The position numbers and the translations under genes were made by a program. A stretch of DNA of 64,000 nt from Microbacterium oxydans (GTDB lineage: Bacteria > Actinomycetota > Actinomycetes > Actinomycetales > Microbacteriaceae): positions 1-64,000 of the forward strand of contig NZ_FMIR01000011.1 of assembly GCF_900095745.1 (NCBI RefSeq). Direction: 5' to 3'. The stretch's first letter is position 1, and each line of letters starts with the position of its first letter. Below the pieces are notes generated by a model. That model worked only from the letters and a program-made list of their open reading frames with translations. It had not been told where the DNA came from and made no database searches. Shown here in pieces: positions 6,939-15,691 of this stretch.

Positions 6939-9900
6939 ATGCATGACAACTCCGTGCTCGTCGACGCGCGCCTCGAGCGCTTCGTGGAGGAGCGGTTGCG
7001 TCCCGCCGTGTACGCCGGAGCGGTGGCGCTCGAACTTGCGGCGTGGACGGCTCCCGGAGAGCCGGTGCCCTTCGCCGAGGCGGCGCAGCAGCGGTTCGCG
7101 GACTTCGAGGTGGGGACGCCGTGGGGTCGGGCATGGAGCACGATGTGGCTGCGCATCACCGGGGTGATCCCCGCCGTCGGCGAGGGACAGCGGGCAGAGC
7201 TGCTGCTGGATCTGGGCTTCAATACGGCGGATCCCGGATTCCAGGCCGAGGGCACCGTCTATCGCCCTGACGGATCGATCGTCAAGGCCGTCGAGCCCCG
7301 CAACTCCTACGTCCCGCTCGACGGTGCCGCCGGAGACTCGTTCGAGTTCTACCTGGAGGCCGCGGCGAACCCCGACGTGGGCGAAGGGTTCCGGCTCTTC
7401 CGGCCCACCACGCTGGGTGAGTGGCACACGGCGGGGGAATCCCCCCTCTACGTCTTCCGGCAGGCCGACGTCGCCGTCCTCGACGTGACGGCGTGGGAGC
7501 TCCTGCAGGATGTCGTGGTGCTGCGTTCGTTGATGCACGAGCTTCCCGCGCAGTCGTCGCGGCGCGCCGAGATCCTGCGGGCGCTCGAACGCGCGATCGA
7601 CGCCGCCGACCCCGAGGACATCGCCGGCTCTGCGGCAGCCGCCAGGGCAGAGCTCGTCGGAGTGCTGTCGCATCCGGCCGCAGCGTCGGCGCATCGCGTG
7701 CACGCGGTCGGCCACGCGCACATCGACTCGGCGTGGCTGTGGCCGGTGCGCGAGACGCAGCGGAAGGTGGCACGGACGTTCTCGAACGTCCTCTCGCTGC
7801 AGCAGGAGGACCCGGACTTCGCTTTCGCCGCGTCGTCGGCGCAGCAGTACGCGTGGATGAAGCGGTTCCAACCGGAGCTGTTCGAGAGGTTGCGTCGCGC
7901 GGTCGCCGAGGGACGCTTCGTCCCGGCGGGCGGGATGTGGGTCGAGTCGGACACCAACATGCCCGGCGGTGAGGCGCTGTCGAGGCAGTTCATCCGCGGC
8001 AAGCGGTTCTTCCTCGAGGAGTTCGGAGTCGAACCGCTGGATGTCTGGCTGCCGGATTCTTTCGGATACTCCGCGGCGCTGCCGCAGATCGCGCGGGCGG
8101 CCGGATCGCGATGGATGCTGACGCAGAAGATGTCGTGGAACGAGTCGAACCGGATGCCGCATCACACCTTCCAGTGGGAGGGCATGGACGGCACCCGGAT
8201 CTTCACGCATTTCCCGCCGGTGGACACGTACAACGCACAGCTCTCCGGAGAGGAACTGGCGCGCGCCGAGGCCCAGTATGCCGAGAAGGGCCGCGCGAAC
8301 ACCTCGCTCGTGCCGTTCGGCTACGGTGACGGCGGCGGAGGACCCAATCGCGAGATGCTCGCCGCGGCCGCACGCCTGCGTTCGCTGGAGGGGTCTCCGA
8401 CCGTGACACTGTCGACGCCGCGCCGTTTCTTCGAGGCCGCCGAGGCCGAATATCCCGATCCTCCGGTGTGGACGGGGGAGATGTATCTCGAATTCCATCG
8501 AGGCACCTACACCTCTCAGGCCAGGACGAAGCGGGGCAACAGGCGCAGTGAGCACGCCCTGCGTGAGGTCGAGTTCTGGGCGACGGCTGCGGCGCTGCGT
8601 GGTGCCGACTACCCGTATGACGAACTCGACGCGCTCTGGGAGGTCGTGCTGCTGCAGCAGTTCCATGACATCCTCCCCGGCAGCTCCATCGGCTGGGTGC
8701 ATCGGGAGGCGGAACGACGCTACGACGAGGTCCTCGCCTCGGCGGAGCGCATGATCGCGGAGGCACTGGCTGTCGTCGCCGGTTCGGGTGGATCCGAGCT
8801 GGTCGCGAACGCGGGTCCCTACGCACGGGAGGGAGTGGCGGCGATGGGGATCGCCGCCACGCGGGGCACTGGGGGTCCTGCGGCGGTCTCGCGGACGACG
8901 AGCGGCTTCGTGCTGGAGAACGCGCACCTGAGGGTGACGATCGACAGCGCGGGCCTGGTGACGTCACTCGTCGTCCGCGCGACCGGGAGAGACGCGATCG
9001 CGGTGGGGGAGCGGGGGAACCTCCTCCAGCTGCATCGCGATACGCCGACTCGCTGGGATGCCTGGGACATCGACGAGCACTACCGCCGACACGTCATCGA
9101 TGTGACGGATGCGGTCTCGGTCGACATCGTCCCGCATCCCGCGTCGGCGGTCGTCTGCGTGGTCCGCGAGTCGGGGGGTTCGCGGATCACGCAGACGCTG
9201 ACGCTCGCGTCCGACGCCGAGGCGCTCGACATCGAGACCGTCGTCGAATGGCACGAACGGCAGAAGCTCCTCAAGCTCGCGTTCCCGCTCGACGTGCACA
9301 CCGATCGGGCGACCTCCGAGATCCAGTTCGGTCATGTGCATCGCCCGACGCACATGAACACCTCGTGGGACGCCGCGAGGTTCGAGACCGTCGCGCACCG
9401 ATGGGTGCACGTCGAGGAACCCGGCTTCGGCGTCTCGGTCGCGAACGACGCCACCTATGGGCACGACATCACTCGCGCACCGCGTGCGGGCGGCGGAACC
9501 ACGACGACCGTGCGCCTCTCGCTCCTGCGGGCGCCGCTCTATCCCGACCCGGAGGCGGATCAGGGCACGCACACGTTCCGCGTGAGCGTGCGCCCGGCGT
9601 CGACCATCGCCGATGCGGTCCGCGAGGGGTACCGGTTGAACCTGCCGCTGCGTCGTATCCAGGGCGCAGGCCCGGTGGAACCGTTGTTCTCCGTCTCGTC
9701 GGACGCGGTCGTCGTCGAGGCGGTGAAGCTCGCGGAGGACCGCAGCGGTGACGTGGTGGTGCGCCTCTACGAGGCGCACGGTGGGCGTGCGGCTGCCGCG
9801 CTGACCACCGGATTCACATTCGACTCCGTCGTCGAGACCGACCTCCTCGAGCGCGAGATCGCCACCGGCACGGTCGGCGGGGTCGATCAGCAGTCGGTGC

Positions 9901-9968
9901 AGCTGGAGCTGCGTGCTTTCCAGCTGGTGACGCTCCGCTTCCGCGGGGCATCGTCGCCCGGGGCCTGA
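6939..9968 (+). CDS. GH38 family alpha-mannosidase
   Basis: A 1009-residue cytoplasmic glycoside hydrolase with no signal peptide. The N-terminal 250 residues match the bacterial GH38 extension. The catalytic domain starts with GHAHIDSAWLW (zinc ligands H261 and D263) and has the nucleophile in WLPDSFGYSAALPQ (D373) and the MSWNESN motif. The C-terminal beta-sandwich domains follow. It would release terminal alpha-mannose from oligosaccharides or mannosylglycans. Start at ATG 6939: the longer ORF would run through the ROK stop and the promoter. The Shine-Dalgarno is weak. Regulation by the upstream ROK protein is likely from adjacency and the shared motif. No sugar transporter lies nearby, so the substrate route is unclear. 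Confidence 0.93.
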   Translation: MHDNSVLVDARLERFVEERLRPAVYAGAVALELAAWTAPGEPVPFAEAAQQRFADFEVGTPWGRAWSTMWLRITGVIPAVGEGQRAELLLDLGFNTADPGFQAEGTVYRPDGSIVKAVEPRNSYVPLDGAAGDSFEFYLEAAANPDVGEGFRLFRPTTLGEWHTAGESPLYVFRQADVAVLDVTAWELLQDVVVLRSLMHELPAQSSRRAEILRALERAIDAADPEDIAGSAAAARAELVGVLSHPAAASAHRVHAVGHAHIDSAWLWPVRETQRKVARTFSNVLSLQQEDPDFAFAASSAQQYAWMKRFQPELFERLRRAVAEGRFVPAGGMWVESDTNMPGGEALSRQFIRGKRFFLEEFGVEPLDVWLPDSFGYSAALPQIARAAGSRWMLTQKMSWNESNRMPHHTFQWEGMDGTRIFTHFPPVDTYNAQLSGEELARAEAQYAEKGRANTSLVPFGYGDGGGGPNREMLAAAARLRSLEGSPTVTLSTPRRFFEAAEAEYPDPPVWTGEMYLEFHRGTYTSQARTKRGNRRSEHALREVEFWATAAALRGADYPYDELDALWEVVLLQQFHDILPGSSIGWVHREAERRYDEVLASAERMIAEALAVVAGSGGSELVANAGPYAREGVAAMGIAATRGTGGPAAVSRTTSGFVLENAHLRVTIDSAGLVTSLVVRATGRDAIAVGERGNLLQLHRDTPTRWDAWDIDEHYRRHVIDVTDAVSVDIVPHPASAVVCVVRESGGSRITQTLTLASDAEALDIETVVEWHERQKLLKLAFPLDVHTDRATSEIQFGHVHRPTHMNTSWDAARFETVAHRWVHVEEPGFGVSVANDATYGHDITRAPRAGGGTTTTVRLSLLRAPLYPDPEADQGTHTFRVSVRPASTIADAVREGYRLNLPLRRIQGAGPVEPLFSVSSDAVVVEAVKLAEDRSGDVVVRLYEAHGGRAAAALTTGFTFDSVVETDLLEREIATGTVGGVDQQSVQLELRAFQLVTLRFRGASSPGA

Positions 9969-9975
9969 TCCGCGA

Positions 9976-10218
9976 TCAGCCGGAGAATCGTCCCCAGGGG
10001 ATGTCTCGACGCAGCGGACGGCGCAGCGGGCGCTGCGTGCGGGTCCACGCCGAGACCGATGGCTCTTCGACGACGGCGTCCGCCGCCTCGGTGGCGTACG
10101 CCTCGCTGATCACCGCGATGAGGGCGGCGAGTTCCTCTTCGGTGGCGGCCCCGCGGGTGATCTCGAGCATCGGGGCGACGTCCCCCGATGCTCCGCCCTG
10201 TGCGTCGTGCGCGGTCAC
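9976..10218 (-). CDS. accE: Acyl-CoA carboxylase epsilon subunit
   Basis: An 80-residue protein translated from a GTG whose last bases form the stop codon of the beta subunit (GTGA overlap, 10218-10215). The middle section [20 protein letters not shown] and a basic C-terminus with WGRFSG match the actinobacterial AccE family, small proteins that bridge alpha and beta subunits of acyl-CoA carboxylases. It is too divergent to recognise without the context, which is decisive: it directly follows the beta subunit. Its stop lies 8 nt from the convergent mannosidase stop. In many actinobacteria maf and the alpha subunit would come next; here they are 9 kb away. Confidence 0.85.
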   Translation of the reverse strand: MTAHDAQGGASGDVAPMLEITRGAATEEELAALIAVISEAYATEAADAVVEEPSVSAWTRTQRPLRRPLRRDIPWGRFSG

Positions 10219-11804
10219 AGCGGGATGTTCCCGTGCTTCTTCGGCGGCAGCTCTGCACGCTTGCCGCGCAGAGCCCGCAGTGCCTTCGCGATCGAGACGC
10301 GGGTGTTCGCCGGCTCGATGATGCCGTCGAGCTCGCCGCGCTCCGCCGCGAGGAACGGCGACGCCACGTTGTACGTGTACTCGTTCGCGAGGCGGGTGCG
10401 CACGGCGGCGACGTCTTCGCCAGCCTCCTCCGCCTTCTTGATCTCGCCGCGGTAGAGGATGTTGACGGCGCCCTGGCCACCCATGACGGCGATCTCGGCC
10501 GTGGGCCAGGCGAGGTTCACGTCGGCGCCGAGCTGCTTCGATCCCATCACGATGTACGCGCCGCCGTAGGCCTTGCGCAGGATGACGGTGACCAGCGGCA
10601 CGGTGGCCTCGGCGTACGCGTAGAGCAGCTTCGCACCGCGGCGGATGACGCCGGTCCACTCCTGGTCGGTGCCCGGCAGGTATCCGGGCACATCGACGAG
10701 GGTGACGATCGGGATCGAGAACGCGTCGCAGAAGCGCACGAACCGGCTGGCCTTCTCTCCGGCCTCGATGTTGAGCGTTCCGGCCATCTGGGAGGGCTGG
10801 TTGGCGATGATGCCGACCGAGCGCCCCTCGATGCGGCCGAAGCCGATCACGATGTTCGGGGCGAACAGCGGCTGCACCTCGAGGAAGTCGCCTTCGTCGA
10901 CGATGTGCTCGATCACCGTGTGGATGTCGTAGGGCTGGTTCGTCGAGTCCGGCACGATCGTGTTCAGCGTGCGGTCGGCGTCGGTGGTCTCGAATTCGAA
11001 GGTGCTCTCGTACGAGGGCAGCTCCGCCATGTTGTTGTCGGGGAGGAAGCTGAGGAGCGTGCGCGCGTAGTCGATCGCGTCGTCCTCGTCCTCGGCGAGA
11101 TAGTGCGAGACGCCGGAGCGCGTGTTGTGCGTGTACGCGCCGCCGAGCTCCTCCATGCCCACGTCCTCGCCGGTGACGGTCTTGATCACGTCGGGTCCGG
11201 TGACGAACATCTGGCTGGTCTTGTCGACCATGATGACGAAGTCGGTGAGGGCAGGCGAGTACACAGCTCCTCCGGCGGCCGGGCCCATGATGATCGAGAT
11301 CTGGGGGATGACGCCGGAAGCGCGGGTGTTCAGGCGGAAGATCTCGCCGTACTTGCCGAGGGCCACGACACCCTCCTGGATGCGTGCGCCGCCCGAGTCG
11401 AGGATGCCGATGCACGGCATGCCTCCGGAGAGGGCGAACTCCATGATCTTGATGATCTTCTCGCCGGCGACCTCGCCGAGCGATCCGCCGAAGGTCGAGA
11501 AGTCCTGGGAGTACACCGCGACGGTGCGTCCGTTGATCGTGCCGACGCCGGTGACGACCGAGTCGCCGTAGGGACGGGAGCGGTCCATGCCGAACGCGGT
11601 CGTGCGGTGGCGCACATACTCGTCGAACTCGACGAAGCTCCCGGGGTCGACAAGCAGTTCGATGCGCTCGCGGGCGGTCATCTTGCCCTTGGCGTGCTGC
11701 TTCTCCTTCGCCTTCGCTTCCGCGTCGACGACGGCTTCCGTATAGCGAGCGCGCAGATCCGCGATCTTGCCGGCGGTGGTAAAGAGGTCGGGCTTGTCCG
11801 TCAC
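10215..11804 (-). CDS. pccB: Acyl-CoA (propionyl/acetyl-CoA) carboxylase beta subunit
   Basis: A 529-residue carboxyltransferase. The acetyl-CoA binding half has [18 protein letters not shown], and the two oxyanion-forming crotonase-fold halves contain GGARIQEGV and [18 protein letters not shown] with [17 protein letters not shown]. It transfers CO2 from carboxybiotin to propionyl- or acetyl-CoA to give methylmalonyl- or malonyl-CoA. GTG 11804 is chosen over an upstream ATG because it begins the conserved helix and has TAGGGT (11817-11812) 7 nt upstream. The epsilon subunit overlaps it by 4 nt. Acyl-CoA preference (AccD4/5/6 type) cannot be told by eye. Confidence 0.95.
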   Translation of the reverse strand: MTDKPDLFTTAGKIADLRARYTEAVVDAEAKAKEKQHAKGKMTARERIELLVDPGSFVEFDEYVRHRTTAFGMDRSRPYGDSVVTGVGTINGRTVAVYSQDFSTFGGSLGEVAGEKIIKIMEFALSGGMPCIGILDSGGARIQEGVVALGKYGEIFRLNTRASGVIPQISIIMGPAAGGAVYSPALTDFVIMVDKTSQMFVTGPDVIKTVTGEDVGMEELGGAYTHNTRSGVSHYLAEDEDDAIDYARTLLSFLPDNNMAELPSYESTFEFETTDADRTLNTIVPDSTNQPYDIHTVIEHIVDEGDFLEVQPLFAPNIVIGFGRIEGRSVGIIANQPSQMAGTLNIEAGEKASRFVRFCDAFSIPIVTLVDVPGYLPGTDQEWTGVIRRGAKLLYAYAEATVPLVTVILRKAYGGAYIVMGSKQLGADVNLAWPTAEIAVMGGQGAVNILYRGEIKKAEEAGEDVAAVRTRLANEYTYNVASPFLAAERGELDGIIEPANTRVSIAKALRALRGKRAELPPKKHGNIPL

Positions 11805-11891
11805 GGATTCCACCCTAGCGTCGGGGCGACGCGCGCCGTTGGATGCTCGGCACAACGGGGCGGTCGATCCTTTGGCGATGAACGCGCGAGC

Positions 11892-12851
11892 TCAGTGCCC
11901 GCTGGGGTTCGGGTCCTGCTCCTGGCCATTGCCTTCGAGTGCCGGATCTGTTTTGGGTGAGCGGCCGAGGGAGAGCGCTTTGCGACCGACCCACTCGACA
12001 CCGCGGACCGTCGTCCCGGCAGCGCCGGCCACCGCCGTGCCCGCGTACCGGGCGCCGCGCAGCATACGAAGTTCGACCTTCTCGGCACCGGGAACGGGCT
12101 CCAGCTCGAGAGGGAGATCGATCGGGGCCGCTCCGAACGCCCGATGGGATGTGGTGAGTACGCGACGACCGAGGATGTGGTTCCCGGCCCCGCCGATCGC
12201 CGCCCCGATACCGAACGGCAGCGCTTTGCCGATGATCGACGCTCCGCCCTTCGCGGCGAACTGCTTTACGAACATGCTCTTGAGCTGGTCGACCAGGGGC
12301 CCGACGGCGGCACGGGGCAGCGACTTCGTGACCAGCTCGCCCCAGTAGGACGATCTGCTCCCACCGCGTCCGGCCACCTGTCCGGCGAGCTGCCCGACCA
12401 GATCGACGCCCTCTTTGCCGAGCATGAGTGTCATCACGAGTGCGCGTGCGCGATCAGGGTTGGCGACCGCGATGCCGTGCACCTCGGCGACGGACTGGGC
12501 GAAGAGGGCCGTCGATTCCACGAACCCCACCGTCTCGACTCCCGACAGTGCCAGGGTCACTCCCGTGCCGATGCCGGGAACGACCGCGGTCGCTCCCACC
12601 GCGGCCCCGCCTGTGGTGACGGCAGCCAGGTAGCGCCGCTCGAGGATGCGGATGATCTCGGCGGGCGTCGCGTGCGGGTTGCGCAGGCGGATGCTGCGGA
12701 TGTGCGCGAGGACGAGTGGGCGCTGGATCGACAGGACGCGGTCGAGCCCGCGCACCATCATCGGATGCTCAGGCGACCCGGCGGGCGGCACGCTCTTGTC
12801 CCACGGGGCGTCGTCCGGAAGGGAATGGATCTTGTGCACCTTGGGGGCCAT
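11892..12851 (-). CDS. Conserved hypothetical protein with Gly/Ala-rich membrane segments
   Basis: A 319-residue protein I cannot assign to a named family. The N-terminal 80 residues are basic and probably cytoplasmic. Residues 80-130 (GGAAVGATAVVPGIGTGVTL and beyond) and 205-225 are Gly/Ala-rich hydrophobic stretches that could insert in the membrane. The C-terminus is charged. The layout loosely recalls EcsC-type proteins, but I see no diagnostic motif. ATG 12851 is preceded by TAGGAT at 6 nt, another leaderless-type start. It lies alone between the carboxylase beta gene and a nucleotidyltransferase terminator, so context adds little. Confidence 0.75.
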   Translation of the reverse strand: MAPKVHKIHSLPDDAPWDKSVPPAGSPEHPMMVRGLDRVLSIQRPLVLAHIRSIRLRNPHATPAEIIRILERRYLAAVTTGGAAVGATAVVPGIGTGVTLALSGVETVGFVESTALFAQSVAEVHGIAVANPDRARALVMTLMLGKEGVDLVGQLAGQVAGRGGSRSSYWGELVTKSLPRAAVGPLVDQLKSMFVKQFAAKGGASIIGKALPFGIGAAIGGAGNHILGRRVLTTSHRAFGAAPIDLPLELEPVPGAEKVELRMLRGARYAGTAVAGAAGTTVRGVEWVGRKALSLGRSPKTDPALEGNGQEQDPNPSGH

Positions 12852-12885
12852 GGAGTGATCCTACGAAGCCCGGCCGCGAAAACGC

Positions 12886-12920
12886 CGAAAGCCCGGCCCC
12901 TCGAAGGGGCCGGGCTTTCG
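12886..12920 (-). terminator. Perfect 16-bp intrinsic terminator after the nucleotidyltransferase gene
   Basis: CGAAAGCCCGGCCCCT (12886-12901) is fully complementary to 12905-12920 with a CGA loop. It sits 11 nt beyond the stop of the minus-strand gene 12931-13623 and just upstream of the start of 11892-12851, so it isolates the two genes. Confidence 0.85.
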
Positions 12921-12930
12921 GGAAAGCGGG

Positions 12931-13623
12931 TCAGACGAAGAGGTTCGCCCGCTCGAGGTCCTCGGCGAAGTCGACTTCCACCGCGTACAGGTCCGAGACG
13001 TCCATCGGCTCGAGGAGCAGACCGTCTTCGGCGATGGCCAGCTCGAGCCCGCGCTCGAAGTAGTCCTGGTCCTCGACGCGCTGCAGCTGGCGCATGAACG
13101 CCTTCTTGTGCGTGGAGGAGATGTAGTTGATGCCCACAGCCTCGCCCAGACCGCCCTTGACGGTCTTGGACAGTTCGTTGATGAAGCCCTCGGCGGTGAC
13201 CGTGTACTTCACCTCTTCGTCGCTGACCTTGGAGGTGTTGACGGTGACGAACGACTGGTCGCGCTCGATGTAGGCAGCCGCCCGACCGAGGATCATCGGA
13301 TCGAACACCACGTCGCCGTTCATCCACAGCACGCCGCCCTTGCCGGTCGCGCCGAGGGCGCGCAGCAGACTCTTCGACGTGTTCGTCTCGTCGTAGCGCT
13401 CGTTGTGGACGTAGTTGACGGCGGGGAAGGCGTCGATGATGGTCTCGGCGCGGTAGCCGACCACGGTGGTGATGCGCGCGTCCGAACCGAAGGCGGCGCG
13501 GATGTTGTCGTGCTGCTGGCCCATGATCGTGCGGCCGTCGCTCAGTTCGGTGAGCGGCTTCGGCAGCGCTCGGCCGAGGCGCGAGCCCATGCCGGCGGCG
13601 AGGATGACGGTCTGAAGAGTCAC
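12931..13623 (-). CDS. NTP-transferase family protein (sugar-/choline-phosphate nucleotidyltransferase-like)
   Basis: A 230-residue protein with the nucleotidyltransferase signature ILAAGMGSRLGRALPKPLTE at the N-terminus and the metal-binding pair in LWMNGDVVFDP. The fold activates a phosphorylated sugar or alcohol with CTP, UTP or GTP. The length and the GSRL...PKPL spacing resemble LicC-like phosphocholine cytidylyltransferases and archaeal IPCT domains more than RmlA. No kinase or transferase partner is next to it, so the product is unknown. The start has a TAGGAG Shine-Dalgarno, and a strong terminator follows the stop. It probably forms a one-gene unit. Confidence 0.85.
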   Translation of the reverse strand: MTLQTVILAAGMGSRLGRALPKPLTELSDGRTIMGQQHDNIRAAFGSDARITTVVGYRAETIIDAFPAVNYVHNERYDETNTSKSLLRALGATGKGGVLWMNGDVVFDPMILGRAAAYIERDQSFVTVNTSKVSDEEVKYTVTAEGFINELSKTVKGGLGEAVGINYISSTHKKAFMRQLQRVEDQDYFERGLELAIAEDGLLLEPMDVSDLYAVEVDFAEDLERANLFV

Positions 13624-13708
13624 GAGTGCTCCTAAAGGAAGTTGTGTTCACGGTCGATTCATCGACCAGACACTTCGTCGTGCCGAGTTCATGGTAGCGA
13701 GGCAGCCT

Positions 13709-13735
13709 GGGAAGCCCCGGGTCGAGGGGCCTCCC
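13709..13735. other. Intergenic hairpin between divergent genes
   Basis: The gap 13624-13870 contains no convincing gene. It does contain GGGAAGCCCC facing GGGGCCTCCC (one mismatch) around a GGGTCGA loop, followed by TTGTCATTT. It looks like a terminator, yet no plus-strand gene precedes it, so it may protect the divergent promoters from read-through or regulate the downstream ABC gene. Confidence 0.35.
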
Positions 13736-13870
13736 GTTGTCATTTCGTGATCGAGTACACACCGGACGCACAGGCTCGCCACGAGCCGGTTTGTATCGGA
13801 TCCGAGGGCTGTGCGGTCGAATGTTGCGCGGCGGCCTTGGTATGCCGCCACCCATTGATACCGTAGGACG

Positions 13871-15691
13871 GTGACTTCCTCCCCTGACGACCGCGCCGCC
13901 GAGGTGGACGATACCGAGACCGCGCCGCCCCAGGCATCGACGAAGCGTGCTCCGACTGGTGAGCCCACGCCGGACGCCGCCTCAGCGCCGAAGAAGACGA
14001 GTCGCACGTCGACCGCGAAGTCGAATGCCGCGAAGACGAGCGCCACCACGGCGAGTGCCACGAAGAAGCCCGCCGCGAAGAAGCCCGCCGCGACTCGCGC
14101 TCCGGCGAGACCCGCTGCCTCGAAGGGCACGGCAGCGAAGGTGCCCTCCACCAAGACGACGGCGAAGGCGGCTGCCGAGAAGGCGGCGCCGACCGCTGAG
14201 GTCGTCGTGGAGCCGCTGAAGAACGCGATGCTCGATCGACCGGGGGCGAAGGCTGCGCCGAAGCGGACGCCCGCGGCGGCCCGGACGGCCGCGGCGAAGA
14301 ACACGGTCGCACGTGCCGCAGCGACGAAGTCCCCCTCATCGACAGCGGCGGCGGCCAAGACCGCGGCGGCGAAGACGGCGGCTGCGAAGACCGCGGCGGC
14401 CAAGACCGCGGCTGCGAAGACGGCAGCCGCCAAGACGGCAGCCTCCAAGACCACCGCCGCCAAGACAACAGCCCGGTCGGCGACCGCGAAGACGACGGCG
14501 GCAAAGACGACTGCGGCGAAGACGGCGGCTGCGAAGACTGCGGCGGCGAAGGCGGCCGCGGCGAAGGCGGCCGCAGAAGAGGCCGCCGCAGAGAAGGCGG
14601 CAACGGAGAATGCGGCGACGGAGAGTGCAGTAGCGGCCGAGGCACGTGCCGACGCCCCGGCGACGCCCGTCGTAGAGCCATCACCCACTGCCGATCAGAC
14701 GCCCCCGGTGAAGTCCGCTCCGGTACTCGAGTCCGCTCCCGCTTTCGAGGAACCGGCGCTCGGCGAGGCAGACGCACCCGTGGTGCCGGTCGCCGACGAC
14801 GTCGCTGCACCCACCGTGATCGCCGAGCCGGAACCGACAGAAGAAGCGACGTCGGTCGAGGTCGTCGAAGCCGTGGTCGACTCGGATGATGCGACGTCTG
14901 ACGCCGTCGGCGCGATCAACAGTGCGTCCGGCGGCGAGGCCATCAGCATCCGCGGTCTCGTCAAGCAGTTCGGCGACAATCGTGCCGTCTCCGGGATCGA
15001 CCTGACCGTGCCTGCCGGGTCGTTCTACGGGGTCGTCGGCCCCAACGGTGCCGGCAAGACCACCACGCTCTCGATCGTCGCCGGCCTGCTGCGCGCCGAT
15101 GAGGGAAGCGTCGTGATCTGCGGAATCGATCAGGCGACGCAGCCGCAGGCCGCGAAGCGCATGATGGGTGTGCTGCCCGACCGGCTGCGCACGTTCGACA
15201 GGCTCACAGGGCGTCAACTCCTTTATTACTACGGGCTTCTGCGGGGGCTCACGGCCGATGTCATCGAGAAGCGTGCGTCCGACCTCGCCCGTGCGTTCGA
15301 TCTCGGCGACGCGCTCAGCCGGGTGGTTTCGGACTACTCGGCCGGCATGACGAAGAAGATCATGCTCGCCGGGGCAATGATCCATTCGCCGCGCGTCCTC
15401 GTGCTCGATGAGCCGTTCGAATCGGTCGACCCGGTCTCGTCCGCGGTCATCCTCGACATCCTGCGTGCCTACGTCTCACACGGTGGCACCGTCATCCTCT
15501 CCAGCCATGGCATGGACCTGGTCGAGCGCGTCTGCTCGCGGGTGGCCATCATCGTCAACGGCGAGGTGCTCGCAGAGGGAACGATCGACGAGGTGCGCGC
15601 AGGCCAGACCCTCGAAGCGCGCTTCGTGGAACTCGCCGGTTCCAGCGGAGAGGTGGAGGGGCTCGAGTGGCTGCACACGTTCTCCGACTGA
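13871..15691 (+). CDS. ABC transporter ATPase with long Ala/Lys-rich N-terminal extension
   Basis: A 606-residue protein. Residues 356-606 are a standard ABC-2 exporter ATPase: Walker A GPNGAGKT (390-397), signature YSAGM (489-493), Walker B VLVLDEP (509-515), switch His in SSHGMDL. Residues 1-355 are unusual: a Lys/Ala-rich stretch (about 30-260) with tandem AAAKT pentapeptides, then an acidic, Pro/Ala/Val/Glu-rich linker. The extension resembles histone H1 and mycobacterial HupB tails. The frame stays open for over 1 kb with biased codons and no alternative start next to the ATPase domain, so I take it as real. It overlaps the permease gene by 25 nt. Substrate unknown. Confidence 0.85.
   Translation: MTSSPDDRAAEVDDTETAPPQASTKRAPTGEPTPDAASAPKKTSRTSTAKSNAAKTSATTASATKKPAAKKPAATRAPARPAASKGTAAKVPSTKTTAKAAAEKAAPTAEVVVEPLKNAMLDRPGAKAAPKRTPAAARTAAAKNTVARAAATKSPSSTAAAAKTAAAKTAAAKTAAAKTAAAKTAAAKTAASKTTAAKTTARSATAKTTAAKTTAAKTAAAKTAAAKAAAAKAAAEEAAAEKAATENAATESAVAAEARADAPATPVVEPSPTADQTPPVKSAPVLESAPAFEEPALGEADAPVVPVADDVAAPTVIAEPEPTEEATSVEVVEAVVDSDDATSDAVGAINSASGGEAISIRGLVKQFGDNRAVSGIDLTVPAGSFYGVVGPNGAGKTTTLSIVAGLLRADEGSVVICGIDQATQPQAAKRMMGVLPDRLRTFDRLTGRQLLYYYGLLRGLTADVIEKRASDLARAFDLGDALSRVVSDYSAGMTKKIMLAGAMIHSPRVLVLDEPFESVDPVSSAVILDILRAYVSHGGTVILSSHGMDLVERVCSRVAIIVNGEVLAEGTIDEVRAGQTLEARFVELAGSSGEVEGLEWLHTFSD
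14345..14620 (+). repeat. Tandem 15-bp repeats encoding AAAKT units
   Basis: From 14345 the reading frame is a run of about seven near-identical 15-bp units (Ala-Ala-Ala-Lys-Thr/Ser, GCG/GCC codons with AAG ACC or AAG ACG). Degenerate versions follow to about 14620, where Lys gives way to Glu. The synonymous changes between units show selection on the peptide and not merely recent slippage. Copy number is likely to vary between strains. Confidence 0.8.

Noticed and set aside
9964..9978. CTGATC-CGC-GATCAG dyad over the convergent stops of the mannosidase and accE genes
   Set aside because: Stem of 6 bp only; too weak to claim as a bidirectional terminator.
13642..13866. 74-codon plus-strand frame in the gap before the H1-tailed ABC gene
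   Set aside because: No Shine-Dalgarno, atypical codons and it contains the intergenic hairpin; not supported as a gene.
14345..14620. CRISPR-like or non-coding repeat array
   Set aside because: 15-bp units without spacers, in frame, with synonymous variation: a coding repeat.
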